Source: CAYNWT01 sp964450955 (lineage in GTDB: Bacteria > Planctomycetota > Planctomycetia > Planctomycetales > Planctomycetaceae). Taken from it: a DNA stretch of 42,222 bases. The notes beneath the pieces were generated by a model. It saw only the letters and a list, made by a program, of their open reading frames with translations. It made no database searches and had not been told where the DNA came from. Every line of letters begins with the position of its first letter. Position 1 is the stretch's first letter. The DNA lies in contig CAYVFI010000047.1 of NCBI GenBank assembly GCA_964450955.1, positions 1-42,222 of the forward strand. Reading direction: 5' to 3'. This document shows, in pieces, positions 8,780 through 16,220 of the stretch. The position numbers were made by a program, and so were the translations under genes.

Positions 8780-9652
8780 ATGACTAAGCAACTCACAATT
8801 ACCGGCTACTCCACGGCGATGTTTTCCACGTGGTACTTCGTCAGCGAGTACGGCGTGCTGTTCGACTGTGGCGACGGCGTCAGTGCCGGACTGCTGCAGA
8901 AGTCACGGAAGATCAAGCACGTCTTCATTTCGCACGCCGACCGCGATCACGTGGCTGGACTGCTGCAATTCAATCAGCTTAACGCACGGCGCGACCTGAA
9001 AATTTACTACCCGGAAGATTGCCAGTCGTTTCCATTCATCGCGGACTTTACCGCGAAGTTTGATCCACAGGTTTCAGGAACGCAGTGGATCCCGCTGGAA
9101 CCTGGTCAGGAAGTCGACGTCCGCCAGGATCTGGTTGTTCGAGCCGTCGAGAACAGGCACGTTCCTACCGACGGCACGGTCACCAAAAGCCTGAGTTACT
9201 TCGTCGACGCCGTGAGCCGTAAACTCAAACCGGAATTTGCTGGCCTCTCAGGCCCCGAAATCGGCGCTGCGCGGAAAGAACACGGCAACGCGGCTATCAC
9301 CGATGAATCGCGTTCCACCAAACTTGTGTATTCAGGTGATACACCGATCGAAGTTGACGGTCGCTACAACAACACTGAGGTGCTGATCCACGAAGCGACG
9401 TTTCTGACCGAAGCCGAAATCGATCCGGACAACCCAAAACGCAACAAACACAGTTCGCTGGATCAGGTCATGCGAATGGTGGCTGGAAGCGACATCAGGC
9501 AACTGATCCTCGGTCACTTTTCGTCACGCTATTCGGATGAACAAATTGACGAAGCGATCGATCGTGAGACCCAACTGAACGGCATCACGATTCCGGTCAG
9601 TCGTGTTCACCCAGCTAAGTTGGTTCGGGACATTTTGACAAGTTCGACCTGA
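8780..9652 (+). CDS. Metallo-beta-lactamase-fold hydrolase, RNase Z-like
   Basis: The ATG at 8780 gives 290 aa; an in-frame GTG at 8732 would add 16 residues and lies inside the spacer. The metal-binding signature SHADRDHVAG is at residues 51-60 (His52, Asp54, Asp56, His57). Further motifs are a histidine around residue 123 (ENRHVPTDG), YSGDTP near 190 and a final GHFSSRYS near 248, the order seen in RNase Z/ElaC-type beta-lactamase-fold enzymes. The usual tRNase Z signature HxHxDH is here HxDxDH. Substrate could be RNA or a small phosphodiester. The gene follows the HerA-type ATPase by about 160 bp containing a dispersed repeat, so co-transcription is uncertain. Confidence 0.77.
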   Translation: MTKQLTITGYSTAMFSTWYFVSEYGVLFDCGDGVSAGLLQKSRKIKHVFISHADRDHVAGLLQFNQLNARRDLKIYYPEDCQSFPFIADFTAKFDPQVSGTQWIPLEPGQEVDVRQDLVVRAVENRHVPTDGTVTKSLSYFVDAVSRKLKPEFAGLSGPEIGAARKEHGNAAITDESRSTKLVYSGDTPIEVDGRYNNTEVLIHEATFLTEAEIDPDNPKRNKHSSLDQVMRMVAGSDIRQLILGHFSSRYSDEQIDEAIDRETQLNGITIPVSRVHPAKLVRDILTSST

Positions 9653-9658
9653 AGCTGA

Positions 9659-10234
9659 CTACGCCTCGATAAGGTCAACGCCATCGTACGCTGCTGCCAA
9701 TTTCAGCACGGCGCTTGCTTCTGGTATCTCAACCGATGCGTCCATTCCGGACAGGACGCGTCGTTCGAAGCCATCACTGCCGCGTTCGTAAACGATGGCC
9801 GCGGCACACGACTGTTCCAAGAGTATGTAGTGCGTGAGTGTCGGAATCGTCAGGTACGCTTCGCGTTTTTCGGTTTCATCGACGCGCCGGGTGCTGTCTG
9901 ACAGTACTTCAATGATGACGCCTGGCTGGTCTTGAAACGAATCGCTCTGCGCGTTCGGAGCGCAGATGACTGATGCATCCGGGTAGTAGAAACGAGTTTG
10001 GTCTGACAGTCGGACTCGGATCTTGGTATCCGAGTTGAACGCTCTGCACGGATTTCCGTCAAGTTGGCCACCCAGCGCAATGAGAACATTGCTGGCGATG
10101 ATGTTGTGAGCATTGCTGGCTCCCACCATCGCGTAGACATAGCCGCCAAGGTATTCGTGCTTGATTGACGATTCTTGTTCGCCGTCAAGGTAATCCTCGA
10201 CGGACACGAATCTGAATTGAGGTACTGAACTCAT
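9659..10234 (-). CDS. Uma2-family endonuclease (DUF820)
   Basis: The 191-aa protein has the Uma2 pattern: KHEYLGGYVYAMVGAS near residues 25-40, where the conserved element is normally an E-x-x-x-G-x-hydrophobic-M-stretch; then FYYPDASV (about 82-89) and GVIIEVLSDSTRRVD (about 104-118). The Asp of YPD and the Glu of EVLS are the expected catalytic acids of a PD-(D/E)XK restriction-like nuclease fold. Uma2 proteins are small cytoplasmic proteins found in many copies in cyanobacteria and planctomycetes; their cellular role is not established. It converges with the metallo-hydrolase gene with only six bases between stops. Confidence 0.85.
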   Translation of the reverse strand: MSSVPQFRFVSVEDYLDGEQESSIKHEYLGGYVYAMVGASNAHNIIASNVLIALGGQLDGNPCRAFNSDTKIRVRLSDQTRFYYPDASVICAPNAQSDSFQDQPGVIIEVLSDSTRRVDETEKREAYLTIPTLTHYILLEQSCAAAIVYERGSDGFERRVLSGMDASVEIPEASAVLKLAAAYDGVDLIEA

Positions 10235-10290
10235 TCAACAAATCCAATTGAAGAGCTGCTATCTTCGCAGACTCTGGATCCATCACAAGC

Positions 10291-10503
10291 CTACTCAGGC
10301 TCAGTGCCTTCGTCGGTCACGAGTTGCAGATACGCAGATCGGTTTTCCTGCAACAGGAGAACCTGACTGAGCACTACTTCCTGCGCGAGTTGTTGTGCGG
10401 GCGTGCTTTCGCTGTCCGCCATTTGTGTTTGCAGAAGTTGTTGGCACTCGTCCAGGGCGTCAACGCTGAGATAGATTTCCAGCAGGAACATGTATCTGTT
10501 CAT
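10291..10503 (-). CDS. Hypothetical protein, 70 aa
   Basis: A short, almost entirely helical acidic protein: MNRYMFLLEIYLSV, then Gln/Leu/Glu-rich helices with one cysteine. It lies 56 bp upstream of the Uma2 gene on the same strand and may form a two-gene unit with it. The pattern suggests a helical hairpin or TPR-like fragment (a first residue block resembling a tetratricopeptide helix), but no family is recognised. The balanced composition supports coding; the small size keeps confidence moderate. Confidence 0.5.
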   Translation of the reverse strand: MNRYMFLLEIYLSVDALDECQQLLQTQMADSESTPAQQLAQEVVLSQVLLLQENRSAYLQLVTDEGTEPE

Positions 10504-10664
10504 CGCTGCCCCTCAGCGGTGTTCGTGAGGAAAGTCCGTTGCTTGCTCGGGCAGCCGCCTGTATCGCGGCTTTTGAACTCTCCGCATAACCGCCAGATTC
10601 GGCAAAAGTTCTCCAGCCTTCCAGGTCGATGTAACCCGCAGGGACTGGTCGGACCGTGCAAAGC

Positions 10665-10670
10665 TATTAT
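10665..10670 (+). promoter_or_regulatory. Possible -10 element upstream of the Tad secretin gene
   Basis: TATTAT, five of six matches to the sigma-70 -10 hexamer, lies 43 bp before the GTG start of the secretin gene. No convincing -35 hexamer sits at the right distance, so this is only a candidate. Confidence 0.25.
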
Positions 10671-10713
10671 CGCGCGGTTTGCTGCTTGATGCAGCGATGG
10701 AGGGGGAGAAAAC

Positions 10714-12768
10714 GTGAGCTTTCGGGCGAAGAAACCGCCAACGTGTTGGCGCGCAGGTATCAGGCTTAGCCTGGCTGCGCTTGCGCTCACGGTATGCGGT
10801 TCGGGCATCACCGCTCAGGAAATACCGCAGCCGCTGGCTACTCGGCTGGCCACCGTGCCGCAGCGCGAAGGGGTTGGCGAAGGTCGGCTCAATGTGCCGT
10901 CTCTGGCGGCTCCCGGGACTGGTGCCATATCAACTCTTCAAGGCCGCCAGCCTTTGGGCGTACCGGGGCAGCGGGTGGTTCCGCAGCAAAGGAACTCGCC
11001 GCGGCGTGCTCTCAATGGGCTGCGGTTACCTTACCTGCCGGAACTTCCGCAGGGCTTGGGTACTCCAAAGTCAGATCCGCTGACTCGCGAACGATACGGT
11101 CGGTTCGTCACGGAAGAACTTGATCCGGAACAGACGCTGACGCTGGTCGTGAACCGGCCGAAGGTTCTGCGATTTCGAGAAGCTCCTGTCCGGACTTATA
11201 TCCCGGAAGCCGGCTCGGAGGTCATCGCGTTGCGATATGTGGATCCGGCGTCGGCCACACATGTCGCGATCGAACCACTGCAAACCGGTTCGACTGTCTT
11301 GTCAATGTGGTTCAAAGATCCGACGGCCCCGGGCGGTCAGCAGTATTTGAGCTGGATGGTGAATGTTGTTGAAGACCCCGAACAAGGTCGTCGGCTGGAA
11401 GCGGTTTACGCGGCGCTGGAACGCGAGATCAATCAGAACTTCCCGAACAGTGTTGTGCGATTGTCGCTGGTTGGTGACAAGTTGCTGGTCCGCGGACAGG
11501 CCAAAGATATTCAGGATGCTTCGCAGATTTTGCGGATCGTTGGGTCGAACGCACCGGGTGGGCCAGAAGCGGTTCCGGTTCGTAACATCGACCTGAACCT
11601 GGTCTCCGGGCTGAACCCAAACGGCGACAACGCGTTTGATGATGGCGAAATTCAATCACTGCTTCTGCGGACGGCAGAACAGGATGCCATTGAAGCGGGT
11701 TCCACCGTTATCAACATGCTGCGGGTTGCCGGTGAACAGCAAGTAAACCTGAAGGTGATCGTGGCAGAAGTGAACCGCAACGCTTTGCGAGCGATCGGCG
11801 CGAACATGAGTCTGGGGCCTGGTAATTCAACCAGCTTCATGAGCGCCTTTGGAACGCAAAGCGTCGTGGAGGGTCTTAACTCAAACATTGTGTCGGCCGA
11901 AGGCGGAACGTTTGGCATCAACCGCGGCGACTTTCAGTTGGCTGTGAACGCTTTGCGAGGGCTTGGATACGCTCGCACGCTGGCTGAACCAAACGTTGTT
12001 TCGCTGAATGGCCAGCCGGCAATTTTCAGAGCGGGCGACACGTTTCCGGTCCCTGCATCGAACGTCAGTTTCGGAGCAGCGGCTCAAAGCGTTTCGCAGC
12101 AGTTTGTCGGTGTTCAGATTCGGTTCCTGCCAGTCATTACCGACAACGATCGTATTCGACTGCAACTGTCTGGAACCGTCAGCACCCTGGACAATGCTTT
12201 ACAGGCAAACATTGGTGGTGCGAATGTGCCAGGTACAAACACACGCAACTTCTTTACGACGGTCGAATTGCGAGAAGGGCAAACGCTGGCACTGGCGGGG
12301 CTGATTAGCAGCGCGTCGCAGGGGAACTCATCACGCGTGCCGTTGCTGGGTGACCTGCCGGGACTCGGACGACTGTTTAACACAGACGACACTGCGGCTC
12401 AGGAGCAGGAACTACTGATTCTGGTGACGCCGCAGTTGGTGCGACCATTGGATAACGCAGAAGGCTTACCTCTTCCGGGTTCGGACATCTTCGAACCGGA
12501 TGACCTTGAGTTCTACGTCAATGGACGGATCGAAAGTTGCCGGCCGGAAGATTATCGCAGTCCGATTAGAACAAGCTGGGATCGAATTCGCGCAGGACGG
12601 CAGGCTCAAAGTCGTTTGTTGATTGGCCCAAGTGGTTACTCAAACGGTTTGCCGCAGCCGACTCAGGCAGTCCCGGCGACTCACGTATTCCCACCAACCG
12701 GTGTGGTTCCCGCTCAACATGTCGCTCCGATCCGCTCGGGCCGCGCAAGGCTGGGAGGTAGCAGGTAA
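10714..12768 (+). CDS. cpaC: Tad/Flp pilus outer-membrane secretin (CpaC/RcpA-like)
   Basis: The start is a GTG preceded by a strong purine-rich ribosome-binding site (GGAGGGGGAG). The 684-aa product begins with a signal peptide (about 1-34, ending GSGITA). It has a pilus-secretin N-terminal domain (about 130-220), a BON-like domain (about 225-290) and the secretin core (about 335-580). Core hallmarks are VNLKVIVAEVNR, the LAEPNVVSLNGQPAIFRAGDTFPVP stretch near residue 425, the VELREGQTLALAGLI segment near 515, and LGDLPGLGRLF. The C-terminal 100 residues are Pro/Arg-rich with no fold visible. It forms the outer-membrane gate through which Flp pili emerge, and it opens the Tad locus. Its TAA overlaps the next ATG by one base, so the next gene is translationally coupled. 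Confidence 0.9.
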   Translation: MSFRAKKPPTCWRAGIRLSLAALALTVCGSGITAQEIPQPLATRLATVPQREGVGEGRLNVPSLAAPGTGAISTLQGRQPLGVPGQRVVPQQRNSPRRALNGLRLPYLPELPQGLGTPKSDPLTRERYGRFVTEELDPEQTLTLVVNRPKVLRFREAPVRTYIPEAGSEVIALRYVDPASATHVAIEPLQTGSTVLSMWFKDPTAPGGQQYLSWMVNVVEDPEQGRRLEAVYAALEREINQNFPNSVVRLSLVGDKLLVRGQAKDIQDASQILRIVGSNAPGGPEAVPVRNIDLNLVSGLNPNGDNAFDDGEIQSLLLRTAEQDAIEAGSTVINMLRVAGEQQVNLKVIVAEVNRNALRAIGANMSLGPGNSTSFMSAFGTQSVVEGLNSNIVSAEGGTFGINRGDFQLAVNALRGLGYARTLAEPNVVSLNGQPAIFRAGDTFPVPASNVSFGAAAQSVSQQFVGVQIRFLPVITDNDRIRLQLSGTVSTLDNALQANIGGANVPGTNTRNFFTTVELREGQTLALAGLISSASQGNSSRVPLLGDLPGLGRLFNTDDTAAQEQELLILVTPQLVRPLDNAEGLPLPGSDIFEPDDLEFYVNGRIESCRPEDYRSPIRTSWDRIRAGRQAQSRLLIGPSGYSNGLPQPTQAVPATHVFPPTGVVPAQHVAPIRSGRARLGGSR

Positions 12769-13448
12769 TGAACGCATACCAGAATGCAACCATGTTGTTG
12801 GTCGTGCTTGTTGGTCTGGCTGGCTGTCAGTCAACTCACTGCGGGCCGGGCTGTGGAACCTCCAATGACTGTTCGCCAGACGGGTACATCCCTGGCCACG
12901 ATGCGAATTGTGTCACGCCACGTCCTCTGGGTTCTTCAGTTCGGGCGCATTTCGAGATGCAGCGTCAGGGCGCGGGGGCCAGCGATTTTGTGATCCACCA
13001 GCACGAATGGTACCAGGGCGGCGAAGCTCTTGGCCCGGACGGTCGCCGTCACGTTGCTGAGTTGGCTCAACGCATGCAGACCGAACAGTATCCGGTTGTA
13101 TTGGAACCAGCTGAGCCTGACCTGAAGGTGTCGCCAAACATCGAGACCGCTATCCAGATGGCTCGGGCCAGAGACCAAAACCGACGCATGGTCGTGATTC
13201 AACAACTGGCTGCTTCAGGCAGTATTGGAGTCGACTCACGAGTCATCGTTGCGTATCCGCAAGCTGAAGGGCTTTCCGGCGATGAAGCAACCCGCGTCTT
13301 TCAAAGTTTAAGCCGAGGTGGTGGTAACTTTGGTGGCGGTGGTGGCAATGGCGGCGGAGGGTTTGGTGGTGGCGGCGGTGGACTTGGTGGCGGCGGAGGT
13401 TTCGGCGGCGGCGGCGGTGGATTCGGCGGCGGCGGAGGAAACTTCTGA
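12768..13448 (+). CDS. Gly-rich lipoprotein in the Tad operon (possible CpaD/RcpB counterpart)
   Basis: The 226-aa product has a lipoprotein signal with lipobox LAGC (Cys20). The middle part (about 55-180) alternates strands and helices: FVIHQHEWY, then a helix ELAQRMQ, then VVLEPAEPD, then a second helix and RVIVAYPQAEG. This resembles the two-fold arrangement of the CpaD pilus-assembly lipoprotein, although I cannot show homology. Residues 183 to the end are almost only glycine with Phe, Asn and Leu (FGGGGG units), a low-complexity tail. It is coupled to the secretin gene before it (one-base overlap) and to the TPR lipoprotein after it (TGATG overlap), the place where cpaD or rcpB usually sits. 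I infer a secretin-associated outer-membrane lipoprotein. Confidence 0.72.
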   Translation: MNAYQNATMLLVVLVGLAGCQSTHCGPGCGTSNDCSPDGYIPGHDANCVTPRPLGSSVRAHFEMQRQGAGASDFVIHQHEWYQGGEALGPDGRRHVAELAQRMQTEQYPVVLEPAEPDLKVSPNIETAIQMARARDQNRRMVVIQQLAASGSIGVDSRVIVAYPQAEGLSGDEATRVFQSLSRGGGNFGGGGGNGGGGFGGGGGGLGGGGGFGGGGGGFGGGGGNF

Positions 13449-14248
13449 TGCGAGCTCTCTCTTCACGCAGCCCACTGCGACTCACAATCGGAATCTGTGT
13501 ACTCGTCTGCACTGGCTGCCAGCAAATGAGCCTTCTGGGAACCAATAATGTCATCGTCGACACTCCGGTTCAGCGAGCGACTCAACAGCCTGGACCGTAC
13601 GCAACAAAAGGCCTCAGTGACAAAGAATCTGCCGAAGCGTGTCTGGCGACGGCTAGAGAACTTGAAGGCAGCGGCTTCGATCAGGAAGCAATCGTGGCGT
13701 ACGAACGGGCTCTGGGGTTCGCCCCAAAGCAAACCGGCCTCGCCTTCCCACTGGCCAGGTTGTACGCAAAGATCGGAAACAAAGATCGCGCGATTCAGTA
13801 TTTCAGAGCGTCGTTGACCGAGCGTCCGAATGATCCGCAGATCCTTGGCGACTACGGGTACTTTCTATTCGAACAGCGTGACTTCGCGGGTGCCGAACAA
13901 CAGTTGCGCGAAGCTTTGAAGGTTCAACCGGATAACAAACGCAACCAAACGAACCTTGCGATGGTGCTGTACGCCAACAGCAGAATTGGGGACAGCCTGA
14001 AGGCATTCGAAGCCGCCGCAGGCCAGGCCGCCGCGCGATTTAATCTGGCGGTGCTGCTGGCGAAAGACGGCAGGCCAAACGAAAGCCGCCAGTTCATTCG
14101 CGAAGCACTTCTAATTGATCCGCAAATGCCGGAGGCTCTGGCGTTTGAAGCATGGCTGAATGGTGACAAGGCTCAGTCGCCCGCGCTGGGTCAATCGTCA
14201 CCCGGTTCTGCGTCAGCCGGCTCTGCGTCAGTCAGCCTGAGTCCGTAA
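13448..14248 (+). CDS. tadD: TPR lipoprotein, TadD-like pilotin/assembly protein
   Basis: The 266-aa product has a signal peptide with a cysteine lipobox (VCTGC, Cys24). At least four tetratricopeptide repeats follow between about residues 60 and 230. Typical TPR signatures are EAIVAYERALGFAPK, RAIQYFRASLTERPN, GAEQQLREALKVQPDN and ESRQFIREALLIDPQ. TadD proteins are TPR lipoproteins needed for secretin assembly in Tad systems, and the position directly after the secretin and lipoprotein genes fits. The last 25 residues are Ser/Ala/Gly-rich with the repeated phrase SAGSAS. The stop is followed 20 bp later by the convergent MerC-like gene, so the first Tad transcription unit probably ends here. 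Confidence 0.85.
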   Translation: MRALSSRSPLRLTIGICVLVCTGCQQMSLLGTNNVIVDTPVQRATQQPGPYATKGLSDKESAEACLATARELEGSGFDQEAIVAYERALGFAPKQTGLAFPLARLYAKIGNKDRAIQYFRASLTERPNDPQILGDYGYFLFEQRDFAGAEQQLREALKVQPDNKRNQTNLAMVLYANSRIGDSLKAFEAAAGQAAARFNLAVLLAKDGRPNESRQFIREALLIDPQMPEALAFEAWLNGDKAQSPALGQSSPGSASAGSASVSLSP

Positions 14249-14268
14249 TCGCAACCGGACGCGATTGT

Positions 14269-14802
14269 TCATGCAGTGGTTGACGTCTCGGTTTGAACGC
14301 AACATGACCGCGCGCAACCACCGTTCATGAAGTGGGCCGTCGCCAACAGAGTCGCGCCGAATGCGGTGGGGTGCAACCAAAGCCATTGCCAAACAGCGTT
14401 GATAAATCCTGCCGAGCCAACTGCCGCGTTTTGTGTTCCAACGACTGGTTCAGACGTTTCGTAAGGTTGATTGACGGTCTCGGTGTGCGGACTTTCACAA
14501 CAAAAGTCGTTGCAGCAGTTTTCGCCGGAAAACGCGGCGACGTTCATGATTGTTAGCCCGCTTATCGCGAACGCCAACACGCGGTGCCGACGATGCAAAC
14601 GCCAGCCCGGCAGAAGTGTCGCCACACCAATCGCAATTCCAACGATAGCGAGAAGCTGATGAAAACCTGAACTCGCCAACCAGCCTAAACCCAATCCCGG
14701 TAGGCTCGAAATACAAAGCGGCATGAGCATGCAGTGAACCACGCAGCCGGCAGACAAAAATAATCCGGTGAGGTTTGTTACAGATCCTTGCTGTGCCGGC
14801 AT
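14269..14802 (-). CDS. MerC-domain membrane protein
   Basis: The 177-aa protein has four predicted membrane helices (about 8-30, 38-60, 70-90, 133-155). The first helix carries the Cys-x3-Cys pair of the MerC family (SAGCVVHCMLMP). Extra cysteine clusters follow in the loop (ENCCNDFCCES, about 94-104) and at the C-terminus (GGCARSCCVQ), suggesting metal binding. MerC proteins move mercuric or other soft metal ions across the inner membrane; in genomes without mer genes they are often zinc-linked. Here there is no mer operon. It is divergent from a His/Cys-rich small protein gene, and both would share a 170-bp control region. Confidence 0.8.
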   Translation of the reverse strand: MPAQQGSVTNLTGLFLSAGCVVHCMLMPLCISSLPGLGLGWLASSGFHQLLAIVGIAIGVATLLPGWRLHRRHRVLAFAISGLTIMNVAAFSGENCCNDFCCESPHTETVNQPYETSEPVVGTQNAAVGSAGFINAVWQWLWLHPTAFGATLLATAHFMNGGCARSCCVQTETSTTA

Positions 14803-14916
14803 GGAATCGGGCCCGTGTTCTTAATGATCGAAATTAGAAGGCTGCAGAGAGTAGAATCGGCACGCTCTCAGTTGCAACCTTTATGCACTTGTTAAATATT
14901 TGTTTTTGTATCCGTA

Positions 14917-14945
14917 TTGACACTGCATGGACCGACCTTAAGATT
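14917..14945 (+). promoter_or_regulatory. Sigma-70-type promoter of the His/Cys-rich gene
   Basis: A perfect TTGACA -35 hexamer (14917-14922), a 17-bp spacer and a weak -10 (AAGATT, 14940-14945) sit 30 bp before the ATG at 14976. The region is AT-rich compared with its surroundings. No clear Zur or Fur palindrome was found. Confidence 0.5.
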
Positions 14946-14975
14946 TAGCTGCTTCCCCTTACGGATTTCTCACCC

Positions 14976-15398
14976 ATGGTTCCAACACGATTGTTCAACG
15001 CGACAGTCTTCGTACTGTTGGTGTCCATGACGGCGTTGGCCACGGTTGGGAATGTCTTCCACGACGCCTCGTGTTCAGAAGCGTGCACAGTCGCCGCCGA
15101 GAGCACGCCGAACCTGGCTGCTGATTCGCACGCAGGTTGTTCTCACGGACACAGTCACTCGTCGGACTCGTCTGACCAAAACAAAGAGAACGTCCCCAAC
15201 GAAGAAACGCCATCGCACGACAGCGATCAGTGCGGTGTGTGTATTTTCCTTTCGCTGGCGTCACCGCCGGTGGTGCTCACAGAAGCCCCCGAGCGTGATG
15301 AGTCAACTGAGCCCACTGCGGTTCAATCTGACTCGATTGTCGCACTCGCTCCGCGCCGTACGAAAACGGCCCGCGGACCACCAGCTCACGTCGTGTGA
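14976..15398 (+). CDS. Secreted His/Cys-rich protein, DUF2946-like
   Basis: The 140-aa product has a hydrophobic leader (about 1-22, VFVLLVSMTALATVG). A mature region rich in His, Ser, Asp and Cys follows: CSEAC, then HAGCSHGHSHSS near residues 52-63, then HDSDQCGVCIF near 82-92. The Cys-x2-Cys followed by a hydrophobic stretch is the pattern of DUF2946-type proteins, which occur beside metal transporters. It probably binds zinc or copper in the periplasm. It is divergent from the MerC-like gene and interrupts the Tad pilus locus. Its position, not its sequence, links it to MerC; a direct role in pilus function is not suggested. Confidence 0.68.
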   Translation: MVPTRLFNATVFVLLVSMTALATVGNVFHDASCSEACTVAAESTPNLAADSHAGCSHGHSHSSDSSDQNKENVPNEETPSHDSDQCGVCIFLSLASPPVVLTEAPERDESTEPTAVQSDSIVALAPRRTKTARGPPAHVV

Positions 15399-15764
15399 TC
15401 GAAACGTCTGCCGTTTCGTCGAATCGTCGCGCTTAAGTTTTGCGACGCGATTGTGACAGCAGTTTGTTTGATCACCTAACCGCAGCCCCCATGCTGTGCT
15501 GGATTCGTCGTCACACGAGTTCTATTGCCACACTCCTGGGAACGCTCCGCTGCGGTTGTTACGCGCCAAGGTCTGACCAGTCCTTGTTCGTTCTGCCGTG
15601 GCGGAGTCCCGGTTTCCCGCAACGGGATGTTGCCAAAAGTCAACGGTCGACTGCAATTTGCTCGACCAACACAGCGTTGGCCAAAACGCCTTCGCTGGCC
15701 ACTGTTCTTCTTGTTACCAAACCAATTTCTTTTCTACTAAGTTCATCTCTTAAAGGAACTTCCC
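15399..15764 (+). promoter_or_regulatory. Leader and promoter region of the Flp pilin gene
   Basis: This 366-base gap holds no convincing gene; the frames crossing it are Arg/Ser/Cys-rich shadows. Near its right end TTGTTA and TACTAA (15735-15740), about 18 bp apart, are a weak promoter candidate about 25 bp before the pilin ATG. The ribosome-binding site AAAGGA is at about 15752-15757. An inverted repeat of the form TTGGCC...GGCCA lies about 65-90 bp upstream of the ATG and could be an operator. Confidence 0.35.
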
Positions 15765-16124
15765 ATGAAACGTTGTTCAATCCAGAAGCCTGTTCAGAAT
15801 CGTCGCGGACAGGGTCTCGTCGAATACATCATCATCATTGCGGCCGTGGCGCTTATCGCTCTCGTGTCGCTATCAATCTTCGGCCACAAAGTGGCTGACC
15901 AGTACGCCATCGGTGCAGGTATGCTGCCTGGTGCACACGAAGAAGATAACCTTCCAATCGCCGGCGGACAGTTTGCTGAGAGCGTCGACGTTGGTGGCGT
16001 TGCCACTGGCAACGGTCGTGTTTCATGGGCAAGTATCACTGGCAACCCAGACGGCGACGGCGAACTTGAAAACAACGTCGTTGTGTTTGGCAGTGCTGAC
16101 GGTGAGGCTTTCGTCGCTGACTGA
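15765..16124 (+). CDS. flp: Flp-family type IVb pilin with a long C-terminal extension
   Basis: The 119-aa prepilin has a short basic leader (residues 1-15, ending NRRG). A type IVb pilin signature follows: QGLVEYIIIIAAVALIALV, with Glu at position +5 after the predicted cleavage behind Gly15 and Tyr at +6. The single hydrophobic helix (about 21-41) would anchor and pack the pilin. Ordinary Flp pilins are about 50-65 residues; here a further 60-70 residues rich in Gly, Asp, Glu and Val follow (AGGQFAESVDVGGVATGNGR and onward), probably a small exposed beta domain. A terminator-like hairpin lies directly downstream, consistent with pilin being made in excess over the assembly proteins. Confidence 0.85.
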   Translation: MKRCSIQKPVQNRRGQGLVEYIIIIAAVALIALVSLSIFGHKVADQYAIGAGMLPGAHEEDNLPIAGGQFAESVDVGGVATGNGRVSWASITGNPDGDGELENNVVVFGSADGEAFVAD

Positions 16125-16152
16125 TCGTCCTGATCTGACGGAACGAACCAGC

Positions 16153-16192
16153 AGGCCGCGGGGAGGCGGAGTTCTCCACGCGGCCTTTCTTG
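16153..16192 (+). terminator. Intrinsic terminator after the pilin gene (possibly partial)
   Basis: AGGCCGCG (16153-16160) pairs with CGCGGCCT (16179-16186), with further GGAG/CTCC pairing inside. The stem is followed by TTCTTGT. It stands 28 bp after the pilin stop codon and 35 bp before cpaB. Partial read-through would still feed the downstream genes. Confidence 0.7.
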
Positions 16193-16220
16193 TCTAAAAG
16201 CAAAGAAACGCTGATGACCT

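Noticed and set aside
10504..10713. RNase P RNA-like string (GAGGAAAGTCCG) upstream of the secretin gene
   Set aside because: Only this short string matches; the gap is about 210 bases, too short for RNase P RNA, and the other conserved segments are missing. A cyclic di-GMP riboswitch was also considered and not supported.
14803..14975. Zur or Fur operator between the divergent metal genes
   Set aside because: No palindrome close to a known consensus could be found by eye.
15440..15898. 152-codon frame running into the pilin gene
   Set aside because: Its sequence is Arg/Ser/Cys-rich and overlaps the pilin in another frame; the pilin has its own ribosome-binding site and signature.
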